In this document: in pieces, positions 25,615 to 34,897 of the stretch
Layout of the letters: each line of letters starts with the position of its first letter
How positions within the stretch are numbered: the stretch's first letter is position 1
Assembly: GCF_905373215.1 (NCBI RefSeq)
Contig: NZ_CAJPRT010000014.1
Location: 1 to 56,063, forward strand
Source of the DNA: an uncultured Campylobacter sp.
GTDB lineage: Bacteria; Campylobacterota; Campylobacteria; Campylobacterales; Campylobacteraceae
Direction of reading: 5' to 3'
DNA: 56,063 bases
Made by a program: the position numbers and the translations under genes
Notes under the pieces: generated by a model
What the model was told of the DNA's origin: nothing
The model's input: the letters and a program-made list of their open reading frames with translations, nothing else
Databases searched by the model: none

Positions 25615-26421
25615 TTGACGCATAGAATCGAAAATTTAATAAATTTACTGGCTCAAAAGAGCATAAATTATTACGATTTTATCTCAAAAGCAAGCGATAT
25701 TGCCGAAATTACCGAGCTTTTCGAGCCCAAAGACCTTTCGATGTGGCGGGCGCTGGGCATAGAGATAATAAAGCTAGATAGCGGCAAAATCACGCTCAAA
25801 GCCCGCGAGACGGACATAGACGATCAGGAATTTTGCTTCGTGGACATCGAGACGAACGGCGGGCTCTCAAACGGACAGATCATCGAAATCGGCGCGATAA
25901 AAACGCGCGGTACGCAGGAGCTGGATCGCTTCGAGAGCTTCGTTTACGCGCCCGTCGTGCCTGAAAATATCACGGAGCTTACGGGGATCTGCGCGGAGGA
26001 TCTGGTGGGCGCGCCGCCGCTAGCTAGCGTACTGGAGCGGTTTAGGCTGTTTTTAGGCGATAGCGTTTTTGTGGCACACAACGTCAAATTTGACTACGGT
26101 TTTATCGACGCGAGCCTGCAAAAATGCGGCTTTGGGATGCTTTTAAATCGCAGGCTCTGCACCGTCGAGCTCGCGCGCCGCACGATAGAGGCGCAAAGAT
26201 ACGGCCTTGGCTCGCTAAAAGAGCTTTTAGGCGTGCAAAACGTCCACCACCGCGCATTTAGCGACGCCATTTCCTGCTTTGAAATTTTCAAATTCGCGCT
26301 CTCGCGCCTGCCGTGGAGCGTGCAAAGTACCGAGGATCTGATACTTTTTAGCAAAACCGCAAAGAGCCTGGCGCTACCTAAGCCGCAGATTTCGGGGCGG
26401 GGCGAGGGCGAAATTTTATAA
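25615..26421 (+). CDS. dnaQ: DnaQ-like 3'-5' exonuclease (DNA polymerase III epsilon)
   Basis: 268 residues from a TTG start, with AGGGGT upstream. A 70-residue N-terminal extension precedes a DEDDh exonuclease domain: Exo I with D77 and E79 in VDIETNG, Exo II in HNVKFDYGF, and Exo III in HHRAFSDA. Such proteins proofread for the replicative polymerase or trim DNA ends. C-terminal residues after about 240 are not conserved in any way I recognise. It follows rpe closely and is probably co-transcribed. A distinct exonuclease of the same fold, outside the polymerase, is possible. Confidence 0.88.
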   Translation: MTHRIENLINLLAQKSINYYDFISKASDIAEITELFEPKDLSMWRALGIEIIKLDSGKITLKARETDIDDQEFCFVDIETNGGLSNGQIIEIGAIKTRGTQELDRFESFVYAPVVPENITELTGICAEDLVGAPPLASVLERFRLFLGDSVFVAHNVKFDYGFIDASLQKCGFGMLLNRRLCTVELARRTIEAQRYGLGSLKELLGVQNVHHRAFSDAISCFEIFKFALSRLPWSVQSTEDLILFSKTAKSLALPKPQISGRGEGEIL

Positions 26422-28280
26422 ATCGCGCGCCGAATTAAGAGATGAAATTTTAATGAAATTTTGCTCCGTCGTTTGAGGGGCAAAATTTGCGCTTTTAAGC
26501 GGCGGCGCTTTAATCTGCGCGGATTGCGGTAGCGTAATTCGATCCGAGCGATTTTGGGCGGCGCAAATCGGCGCGTATGGACCTGGATTTTGAAATTTTA
26601 CCCTTGCCGTAGCGATTGAATGCGCACAAATCGCGGCGGCGCAAATTTAAAGCGCTACTGCGGCGAGATGTGATTGCGAGCGAACCGAAACGGCGCGAAT
26701 TTAAGCAGACGCGGTTTTAAACCGCATTGCGATCGCACCGGATTTAAGTGCAAATGCCCGCAGCGGCGCCCTTTACGTATGCCGGCTAGGCGGATCATGC
26801 GATTTTAATTTGCTCTGGCGGGTGCGGCAGCGAGCGCTCGCGGAGCCTTTTTGCTTTCGCGGTTTTGATTTTTGCGGCGATAAATTTTGCGCCCGCCCGC
26901 GGTTTTACAACCTTGCTTCGGGCGAATTTTATGAGCGCTCGCAGTCGCGCGGATGCGTCCGAAGCGTCGCGCGCTTTAAATTTAAAATTTAGCCTAGACG
27001 CGCGAATTTGATGCTTTAAACTCTAAAATCAATAAATTTTATCCGCGCCTGCGCGTCTTTTGCGTCCTAAAAGCGATAACCCGCATCGCCGCCGCAGATA
27101 CGCTAGGCACGAGGGTTTTCTGCATTCGTCGCTTGGAATTTTGAGATTTGATTTTAGCTTGACGACCTGATCGGTACGCGCCCGTGCCGCAAATTTTAAA
27201 ATGGAGCTTTATAAAATTTTTTGGCGCCTACCGCAAATAAAATTTCATAAATTTTTATCGCAAAACACAGCGCGATCGGAGCAAATTTAACGCAAGCCCA
27301 CTCTTACCATAGCGGCGTACGGCGGCTGCATCCGCACTAAATTTAGTGATAAGCAAATCCGCGATCTTAATAATACAAAATTTACGCAGACGCAGCCCGC
27401 CTCTCATCAAAGCGTCATCGGAGGGCTGATGGGCTTTGCTAGCGGGCGAAGTAGTGCGTCGCCGCCAATCTTTGCAAGAAGCGCTATTTTGCGATTGAGC
27501 TGTCTTTTCGCCTCAAAAAGGGAATATCGCGGGCTAAAATTTAAACGGAATTTTATAAAGCGGATCGCTGCTTTTAAATTTACGTTGCAAATTCCATAGA
27601 CTGCGAATACAGCGGTCAAATTTTAAAATTCTGTATGTTTTAGCCATGCCTTGAGGTTGCATTGTGAGGGCTCGCAAGCCGCTTGATTGGAAAATGAGTT
27701 TTAGATCGCGCCTTGAGTATATACCGCGCAGTAAAGTAAAATTTCGCGTCGTAAAATTTCACGCTGCTACGTCACCGCTGAGCCGCTTGCCGTCTTACCT
27801 CCCATCCTATCGCTCCGTATTTTCAAACGCGCTAGAATTTCAGCAAAGCTACGTTTTAATGCAAAATTTATCCACTTACCGCGGTCTGCGGCGGATGAAA
27901 TTCTGCCGCCCGTATCAAGCCGCGTATAGTATTTACTTGCCGCGCATGCACGTCATAGCCCGTATCCTCCCCTTGCCGCAAGCCGCCGCTTTACTAACGT
28001 CCATCGTTGTAGGCTCTCGCCTGCTTCTTCGCGTATATTTTTGCGCCTTGTAAGCTGCGCGTCACCGCATCTGCGTCAAGATCACGCCGTGCCTTTAAAG
28101 CGCGCAAATCTATCCTGCATAAAATTTCGTTTCTTCGCTGTGCTCGCCGCCTGCCGCACTTTGTCGTGCTTGTCTGCCGCGAGCCGTCGTCGCCTTATTT
28201 CGCAACCGCACCTGCCACGCATACATACCGCGCTCGTGCAAGTTTTAGCGGACGCGCTTTGAAATTTCAGTCCAAAATCC
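26422..28280. other. 1.86-kb region without a convincing gene
   Basis: Four short open frames lie here (26810-26992, 27407-27619, 27664-28053, 28041-28262). None has a good ribosome site or family resemblance, and their composition follows the surrounding DNA. RAATTY words are frequent. No tRNA, tmRNA, SRP or RNase P RNA pattern was recognised. It is the longest empty stretch in the window. Confidence 0.55.
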
Positions 28281-29417
28281 CTATTTGGCGCTGCGCCCTA
28301 GCAGAAACAATCTCACTGCTTGTTCGGCGACGCGGGCTAAATTTTGTGTTGCGGTCTCTTTTTCCATCGCGCGCTCAAGGCTCATCGGTTCATTTAGGAT
28401 GCAAAAAAATGCTCCTATGCCACGCTCGTTACAGCCACCGGCACAGGGCGAGATGCCGCCTGCCAGCGCGATTACGGGCACGCCGTAGTGCGCGGCGATT
28501 TTCGCGACGCCGCAGGGGGTTTTGCCCATCGAGCTTTGAAAATCTAGCCTACCTTCGCCGGTGATGACGAGTTCGGTGCCTTGCATATTGCGATCTAGCC
28601 CGATCTCTTCGGTGATGATGTCGATGCCTGGCTTAAGCGTCGCGTTTAGAAAGCTCACGAAGCCAAAGCCTAGCCCGCCGGCAGCTCCTGCTCCGGGGCT
28701 ATTCCAAAGCTCGCGTCCAAGATGTTTGCTTGCGACGCTTGCAAAATTTATAAGTCCCGCATCGAGCTGCTTTACCATCGCTGCATCCGCGCCTTTTTGC
28801 GGAGCGTAAATATATGCCGCGCCATTTTCGCCAAAGAGCGGATTATCCACGTCGCAGGCGATGAGAAACTCGCATTCTTTAAGATGCGGCAGCACCGAAG
28901 TGCAATCTATCGTGGCGAGTTTAATCAGATCCTCGCCCGCTCCCGCAAGCTCTGCGCCATTTGCATCTTTAAATTTAAAGCCGAGCGCGCGCAGCATCCC
29001 CATGCCCGCGTCATTCGTAGCACTTCCGCCGATGCCGATGATAAACTTTCGCGCGCCGTGTGCGATCGCATGCGCTATCATCTCGCCAAAGCCATAAGTG
29101 CTCGTTTTTAGCGGGTTGCGGCGCGATTTTTCGATGAGCGGCAGACCCGATGCGGACGCCATTTCTAAGATGCCTAGCTCGCCTTTTAAGGCGTAGCGCG
29201 CGGGTGTTTTTTCGCCTAACGGATTTGCTACGATGACGTCCATGAACTTAGCTTTTAACGCGTCGGCAAGGGCTTCAACGCTTCCTTCGCCGCCATCTGC
29301 GATAGGTTTGACGAGCACCTCACAGCCTAGCTTTTCGATGCCTGATTTTATGGCGTTGCCCGCCTCAAGCGAACTAAGCGAGCCCTTAAATGAGTCGATC
29401 GCGACTAAAACTTTCAT
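28281..29417 (-). CDS. Glycerate kinase (GarK/GlxK type)
   Basis: 378 residues. It phosphorylates glycerate, feeding it into glycolysis. Family marks are MKVLVAIDSFKGSLSSLEAG at the start, KPIADGGEGSVEAL, IIGIGGSATNDAGMGMLRALG, and ITGEGRLDFQSSMGKTP. An AAAGGAA site precedes the ATG. A GntP-family permease lies 395 bp upstream on the same strand, suggesting uptake and use of glycerate or a sugar acid. Whether it makes 2- or 3-phosphoglycerate cannot be told. Confidence 0.94.
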   Translation of the reverse strand: MKVLVAIDSFKGSLSSLEAGNAIKSGIEKLGCEVLVKPIADGGEGSVEALADALKAKFMDVIVANPLGEKTPARYALKGELGILEMASASGLPLIEKSRRNPLKTSTYGFGEMIAHAIAHGARKFIIGIGGSATNDAGMGMLRALGFKFKDANGAELAGAGEDLIKLATIDCTSVLPHLKECEFLIACDVDNPLFGENGAAYIYAPQKGADAAMVKQLDAGLINFASVASKHLGRELWNSPGAGAAGGLGFGFVSFLNATLKPGIDIITEEIGLDRNMQGTELVITGEGRLDFQSSMGKTPCGVAKIAAHYGVPVIALAGGISPCAGGCNERGIGAFFCILNEPMSLERAMEKETATQNLARVAEQAVRLFLLGRSAK

Positions 29418-29812
29418 ATTTTTCCTTTAGCTCGTATTTTAAAATTTTGGAATTTTACAGCGCGTAGGCTAAATTTACGATGACAAGACTGAAACAAGAG
29501 TAGAATTTTAAAATCTCGTTGCCAAATTTATGGGGCAAATTCTAAAATTTCATGTCGTGGAATTTTAAAATTTTGTAAGCCACAGAATTTCGGCTAAATT
29601 TTAAAATTCTGTAGCAATAAAATTTTAAAATTTCGCTCCTTGAGGCTTTGTGTGTAAATTTAAAACTATGTTAAGCGAAATTTTAATACTAAGGCATTTG
29701 CGCGACGCGGGCTAGCTACGTAAATTTAAAGAATTTTATGTAGCTAGCCGCTGGTAGATGCCCGTAGCGCTCCGCACTGATTTAGCGCGATAGAACGGCT
29801 AAATAAGCTAGC
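29418..29812. other. 395-bp intergenic region
   Basis: Contains the inverted repeat at 29710-29749 and a dense cluster of RAATTY words at about 29505-29640. No gene seen. Confidence 0.6.
29710..29749 (-). terminator. Large inverted repeat between the GntP permease and glycerate kinase
   Basis: GGCTAGCTAC pairs perfectly with GTAGCTAGCC, extended by a G-T wobble and four A-T pairs, around a 10-base loop. It lies 64 bases past the permease stop. It may end the permease message or reduce read-through into the kinase gene. Confidence 0.5.
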
Positions 29813-31189
29813 CTAGATCAAAAACAGCGACAAAACCCACACGCTGATCATGCCCGTAATGCCCATAATTAGCGTAAGCATTGTTTGAGTGCGGTAGCCT
29901 TGTTGCGGGTTCATCTTGCTGAAATTCGTAACGACCCAGAAGTAGCTGTCATTAGCGTGCGAAACCGTCATCGCGCCCGCTGCGATCGCCATTACCACAA
30001 GCGCGCCGGACATTTCGGAGGTGAAGCCTAGTACCTGCATTAGCGAGCCGTCTGCGTTAAATGCGCCCATAATCGAAGCTGTAGTGATGATCGCCACGGT
30101 GGAGCTTCCTTGCGCGGTTTTTAAGACGGCTGAGATTAAGAACGGGAAGAAAATCCCCGCGGCTTTAATGGCAGTCGCATTGTCCTTGATGTAGGTTACG
30201 AAGCCGGCGTCGGTGATGACCTTGCCTAGCACTCCGCCCGCTGCGGTGATGAAGAGGATCGGGCCTACGATTTTTAAGGATTCGTTGGTGATCTCGCTAA
30301 ATTCGCCTAGTTTGCCGGTTTGTGCAAGCAAAAATACCGCAAAAACTACGCCCAAGGCTAGCGCGATGATAGGATTTCCTAAAAATTGCGAAATTTCGCC
30401 TGCAAACCCGCCTACTTTTAGGATCTTGGCGACGGAACCCAGCGCCATAAATAGGATCGGCACCAAAATAGGGGCTAAGCTCAAAAATCCGCCCGGCAAT
30501 TTGCCGTATTGTTTAAGCAGATCGTCGTAGCTTTTTGCGATAACCTCATTCGCTTCAGCCTCGCTTATATGCACGTTCTTGGCGACTTTTTTGGAAAAAA
30601 AGTATGTAGCGATCAGCACCGGCAAGGACACTACCGCGCCCATTGCGATTACGAGTAGCAGATTGCCGCCTAGACCCACGGCGCCTGCTGCGGCGATCGG
30701 TCCCGGAGTCGGCGGGATGAATACGTGCGAGGCATAGAGTCCGCCTGAGAGCGCTACTGCAAGAGCGACCGGATTTTCGCCGATTTTTTTGCTGATAGCT
30801 TCTCGGATCGGATTTAATACGACGAAGCCGCTGTCGCAAAATACGGGGATACCTACGATCCAGCCCATTATGAGCATCGCAAGCTCGGGGCGCTTTTGCC
30901 CGACTACGTTTACGACCATATCGGCGAGTTTGAGCGCCGCGCCCGTCTTTTCGAGCACGGTGCCGATGAGCGCGCCGAAGATTATGACGATACCGATACT
31001 CTTAAACGTGCCGCTGAATCCGTCGCCGATAATCGCGGGGATCTTGGCTAGCGGTATGCCCGCGACGATCGCAAGCGCCAGGGAGATAAGCATTAGCGCC
31101 AAAAACGGGTGAACGCCTGCTTTGGAGATCAAAAAAATCATCACGACGACCGCTATGGCGAAGCAGATGATTAACGCAACACCGCTCAT
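29813..31189 (-). CDS. GntP-family proton symporter (sugar acid / glycerate permease)
   Basis: 458 residues with about 12 hydrophobic segments. GntP-family marks include LALMLISLALAIVAGIPL, GIPVFCDSGFVVLNPI, HVFIPPTPGPIAAAGAVGL, and a late SHANDSYFWVV. Members import gluconate, related sugar acids or D-glycerate with protons. A glycerate kinase gene downstream on the same strand points to glycerate as the likely substrate, which is inference. An AAGGAG site precedes the ATG. A strong hairpin separates the two genes. Confidence 0.92.
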   Translation of the reverse strand: MSGVALIICFAIAVVVMIFLISKAGVHPFLALMLISLALAIVAGIPLAKIPAIIGDGFSGTFKSIGIVIIFGALIGTVLEKTGAALKLADMVVNVVGQKRPELAMLIMGWIVGIPVFCDSGFVVLNPIREAISKKIGENPVALAVALSGGLYASHVFIPPTPGPIAAAGAVGLGGNLLLVIAMGAVVSLPVLIATYFFSKKVAKNVHISEAEANEVIAKSYDDLLKQYGKLPGGFLSLAPILVPILFMALGSVAKILKVGGFAGEISQFLGNPIIALALGVVFAVFLLAQTGKLGEFSEITNESLKIVGPILFITAAGGVLGKVITDAGFVTYIKDNATAIKAAGIFFPFLISAVLKTAQGSSTVAIITTASIMGAFNADGSLMQVLGFTSEMSGALVVMAIAAGAMTVSHANDSYFWVVTNFSKMNPQQGYRTQTMLTLIMGITGMISVWVLSLFLI

Positions 31190-32313
31190 AAAAGCTCCTT
31201 GAATGGATTTAATTTGCCCGCAAGCGGTTTAAGCTAAGCCGTTTGCGCTTCAAATTTAATGCGGTAATTTTAGCGAAATTTTAATATAAAGCAAGAATAG
31301 CGGCGTTAAATTCATGAAAATTTATGATTTATGCGGGAATGATGGACTAGCTGGCGGAGTTTGTCGGTTGGAATTTATCGGTTGGAATTTATCGGTGCCG
31401 CGCGGCGAGAGCGGTTAAAATTTTAAAATTTACGTCGTTTGCTTTGATATGCTGTTTGTTTTAATGCGCTACGCGGCGGGCAGAGGAAATTTTATCGAGG
31501 ATCGGTCGCCGTCTTGGTGCGGCAATGGAGACCGCTTGCGCTTTACGCGCAGCTTTGGCGGCTTGGGGGCGTGAGCGACGCGGACGGCTTTGCGGCGCCT
31601 GCTGCGGCGGAAGCAGTGAAGATAGAGCGCAATAGCCGCGGCGGCGATAGCGGCGATGAAAGGCGATAGTATCGGCGGCGGCGGGACTTTTGATATACAA
31701 TCGGCGATGATAGAATTTTGATCGAAATTTACTCCCGCGGTGATGAAATTTTAATTAAAACTATCGGCAGAAGCGGCGGCCGAATTTTATTAAAACTATT
31801 GGTACAGCGGCGAAATTTTGATTTTGGCGGCGTCAGAGAAGCTGTTTTCACAAGATGGAATTTTAATCAAAGGCAGAAGCGGCGTCGGTAGGGCTGCGAT
31901 AAAACGGCGCGTAGCGGCTAGGATAAAAACCAGCGGCAATGCCCGATCTTTAAAATTTTAATCGAAAATGCTCGGGATGCAAGAATTTATAGCGACAATC
32001 TTAGCTCGCCTGAGTTGAAATTTTGATCGAGAGTATTTGACGATAGAATTCCATTAAAAAACTATCTGCGGTGGAATTTTACTGCTTAAGGATAGTAGAA
32101 ATGTGCATTTTCTATATGATTTTTTTGCGAGTCTGCCGTGATCTTTTCACGATTTTTTAAAATTCCAGACGGTATTTGCGCGGTCTATATATGACGAAAT
32201 TTTACGGTTCGGTAAATTTATAGAGCCATTTAAATTTACAAAGTCGCTTAAATTTATAAACTAGAGCCTCTTTTTTGAGTGCTCTTTGCGCGCGTAAATT
32301 TTAATCGGCAGCT
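31190..32313. other. 1.1-kb noncoding region with diverged short repeats
   Basis: A 14-bp unit TCGGTTGGAATTTA is repeated twice in tandem at 31364-31391. From about 31713 to 32060 a loose motif of the form RAATTTTRATYRAAA recurs (near 31713, 31745, 31781, 31811, 31858, 31951, 32016), with a related form GAATTCCATTAAAAA near 32045. No gene is believable; the frame at 31461-31700 has no family match. Confidence 0.55.
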
Positions 32314-32736
32314 CTATCTAATCCGCAAAATTTTAGTTTTTGAAATTTTATAGATTTTCGAGCTTGCGTTTTGGCTGAAATTTTGATCCACGACCTCATC
32401 CGCCGCAGCTTTCGCCCACTCTTCGTCGAAGTTTTGTCCGTTTAAATTTGCGCTGCTAGAGTAAAGCCAGTCAAATTGCCTCAAAAACTCCTCATGAGCG
32501 CACCCTTTGACTACGCGCACGGCTTTTGCGTTCGGATACAAAAACGTCGTTTTTCTCGCGCGACGCACTAAATTTTTAAATTTAGCGGGCACGCGAGCGA
32601 GATTTTTTAGCTCGCTAAGCTTCGCCGTCGTTATGAGACAGGGTTTGTCCGCCGCTCGGCGTTTTAGCGCGTTTATCTCGCGAAAATCCTTGCTCAAAAA
32701 TCCCGCCGTCGTATCGGTCTGCGCCAAATAAATCAT
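32314..32736 (-). CDS. Sua5/YciO/YrdC-family protein (short)
   Basis: 140 residues from ATG 32736, where GGAGGAG lies just upstream; a frame extending to 32868 runs into the neighbouring gene and is rejected. IYLAQTDTTAGFLSKDFREI, NALKRRAADKPCLI and the WLYSSSANLNG motif match the YrdC double-stranded RNA-binding fold that makes threonylcarbamoyl-AMP for tRNA modification. It is shorter than TsaC/Sua5 (about 190 or more), so it may be a reduced paralogue rather than the main enzyme. It follows a DMT transporter by 13 bp. Confidence 0.75.
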   Translation of the reverse strand: MIYLAQTDTTAGFLSKDFREINALKRRAADKPCLITTAKLSELKNLARVPAKFKNLVRRARKTTFLYPNAKAVRVVKGCAHEEFLRQFDWLYSSSANLNGQNFDEEWAKAAADEVVDQNFSQNASSKIYKISKTKILRIR

Positions 32737-32749
32737 CTCTCCTCCAAAT

Positions 32750-33649
32750 TTATGCCTTTTTCCTATCTTTAGCCAGCAAAAATATACACGAGATAATGAG
32801 CGTAAAGCCCGCAAAATCAAGAAACACGAACTCCGTCCCCAGCCAAAAATAGGCAAATGCCGCCGCACTCACCGGCTCGATGCACGCTATCATGCTCGCC
32901 CTGCTAGCGCCTATTATCTTTAGCCCCGTCATGTAAAAGCTAAACGCGCATATCGTGCCAAGGATCACCACCGCGGCAAGCGCCGCAAAGCCGTCCGCGT
33001 CGCTCACGCCGCCTAGCCGCCAAACACGCGTGTAAAGCGCGAGCGCGCCGCCGCCGATGACCATACCCCAGCCTAAATTTAGCGCAATGGGGTATTTTTG
33101 ATTTAGCTTCGCGGGGATGAGGCTGTAAACCACGACGCCAAGCGCGCTAATCAGGCACCAAACCAGCGCCTGTGCGCTGATAACGAGCGAGCCTAGATCG
33201 CCATGGGTGGCGAGCAGCACGACGCCGAGCACCGCTAAAATAAGCGCGATGAGCTCGACCTTTTTAGGCGCGCGCCGCTGTAAAAAACAGACGACGGCAA
33301 GGATGAGCGCGGGCGCGGAGTACTGGATCACGGTCGCGACGGCGGCGTTTGAGAGCTCGATACCGCAAAAATACGAATACTGCGTCATCATAAGCCCAAA
33401 AAACGCGTAGATTAGCAGCTGCGGTAAAAGCGCGCGATCTTTTAACGGCGCAAGAGCTAGGCGCGGCGAGCGAGCGACATAATACGCTACCATAGCAAGC
33501 CCCGCAAGGCTCAGGCGGTAGGGCACGAGCCAGTCGGCGCTAACGCCCTTTTGCGTGAACAGATACTGCCCGCAAACGCCGCTAAAGCCCCACAATACGC
33601 CGCCAAGAAGCGTGATGAAAACGCCAAAAAATTCGCTCTGAGATCTCAT
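32750..33649 (-). CDS. EamA/DMT-family transporter
   Basis: 299 residues with about ten hydrophobic helices in two EamA halves. Typical marks are GGVLWGFSGVCGQYLF at the start, AAVATVIQYSAPALILAVVC in the first half, and GASRASMIACIEPVSAAAFAY in the second. Family members export or import metabolites; the substrate cannot be inferred. An AAGGCGG site precedes the ATG. It is followed closely by the YrdC-like gene, probably as one operon. Confidence 0.92.
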   Translation of the reverse strand: MRSQSEFFGVFITLLGGVLWGFSGVCGQYLFTQKGVSADWLVPYRLSLAGLAMVAYYVARSPRLALAPLKDRALLPQLLIYAFFGLMMTQYSYFCGIELSNAAVATVIQYSAPALILAVVCFLQRRAPKKVELIALILAVLGVVLLATHGDLGSLVISAQALVWCLISALGVVVYSLIPAKLNQKYPIALNLGWGMVIGGGALALYTRVWRLGGVSDADGFAALAAVVILGTICAFSFYMTGLKIIGASRASMIACIEPVSAAAFAYFWLGTEFVFLDFAGFTLIISCIFLLAKDRKKA

Positions 33650-33940
33650 TTACCGCCTTAAATTTAAAGCCAAAGTATATATGTTTATGCTTAAGCTGGG
33701 GTTAAATTTAGGACTTTGGCGTAGTTTATCGGACTATATTTGCAACTAATAAAATTTTGTAAATTTTAAAATTTGAAGCAATTAAAAAGATTATAAAATT
33801 TATGAGGCTATGTAAGAATGAAATAAATTCTAAATTTAGCTTAACGTTCTTGATTTATGGAATAAATTTTGACATTTACGATACGCCAAAGCTTCATAGT
33901 GTATTGCTTTTTATATAAGTCGAATTTAGCTCAAAGGCGG

Positions 33941-34576
33941 TTAAATTTTTCTAATCGGTAGTCTAATTATCGTTTTGCATTTTTGCGGCGGGGTTTTTCT
34001 GGGGTCGCTTAGGTAGATTTCATGATGCGCCCTTTGCTCACCAAAGTCCTTTGCATAGCCGTTTGCGGCGATAAACTTGTCTATTTTAGCAACGCTCCCA
34101 GGCTCGTCGTCAAAGCTACCTATGTGTAAAATTTGCGCGCAAAGGCCTTCGTCTATCCTCAAAAACTCCGCTACGCCGCAGTCTAACTTCTTTTTCCAAG
34201 CAGCCTGCCGCACTGCCCAGTCGAAATTTTCTCGCGTGATAAAATCGGGCAGTCTAATCGCGCTAATCCAGCTAAAATCACTCTTTCTAGCATAGTCTGC
34301 AGCGCCGCAAGCCGAGCCGCTTTGTCGCCAAAACCCCTCTAGCGGTGGCACGACGTACTCAAAAAAGCCATCGATCTTATAATCGGTTTTGTAGCTCATT
34401 TTTAGCGCGTAACTCACGGCGTAAAGCACCTCTATCGCGCGCTGATACGCGCCGCCTGATTCGTTCGGGTCACCCTCACCGCGGATGCAAACGAAATTTG
34501 CAGGCGGGACGGTTAAAATTTGCGGCACTTGCTTTGGCGCGTAAAGCTGTCTAAGCTCTTTTTTAAAATCAAACAT
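33941..34576 (-). CDS. GyrI-like small-molecule-binding domain protein
   Basis: 211 residues, no signal or membrane segment. The N-terminal FDFKKELRQLYAPKQVPQIL, then PPANFVCIRGEGDPNESGGAYQ, YKIDGFFEYVVPPLEGFW and a late HHEIYLSDPRKTPPQKCKTI match the COG4832/GyrI-like proteins, which carry the ligand fold of AraC/BmrR regulators without a DNA-binding part. An AAAGGAA site precedes the ATG. Role unknown. It stands alone. Confidence 0.85.
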   Translation of the reverse strand: MFDFKKELRQLYAPKQVPQILTVPPANFVCIRGEGDPNESGGAYQRAIEVLYAVSYALKMSYKTDYKIDGFFEYVVPPLEGFWRQSGSACGAADYARKSDFSWISAIRLPDFITRENFDWAVRQAAWKKKLDCGVAEFLRIDEGLCAQILHIGSFDDEPGSVAKIDKFIAANGYAKDFGEQRAHHEIYLSDPRKTPPQKCKTIIRLPIRKI

Positions 34577-34897
34577 TTTATTCCTTTTACGAGATAAATT
34601 TCATAAAATTTTGGGCTAGAAGCGGAGCTAAATTTTAAACGGTCATAAAATTTTACAGCATTACGCGATCGTGTGAATGCAAAATTCTATGAAATTTTAC
34701 GTTTGCCGCATCGTTACAAGAAATTTTGCCGCAAGCGCGTCAATGTCCAGTTACGCAATAAAATTTCACGCCACCTCAAACGGGTATGAATTTTGGCGAT
34801 AGAAATTTTACGTGGGCAAAACGCGCCGCTATAAATATTTCAAAATTCCGCCGAAGCGCGCGGCTAAAGCGGCCAAATTTAAAACGGCGCTTTAAAT
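34577..34897. other. 321-bp intergenic region
   Basis: Between lon and the GyrI-like gene, both on the minus strand. RAATTY words only; no clear terminator for lon. Confidence 0.55.

Noticed and set aside
27664..28053. 129-codon frame in the empty region
   Set aside because: Composition follows the surrounding DNA, no good ribosome site or recognisable motif.
32737..32868. N-terminal extension of the YrdC-like protein
   Set aside because: It overlaps the DMT transporter; ATG 32736 has a strong GGAGGAG site and matches the family start.
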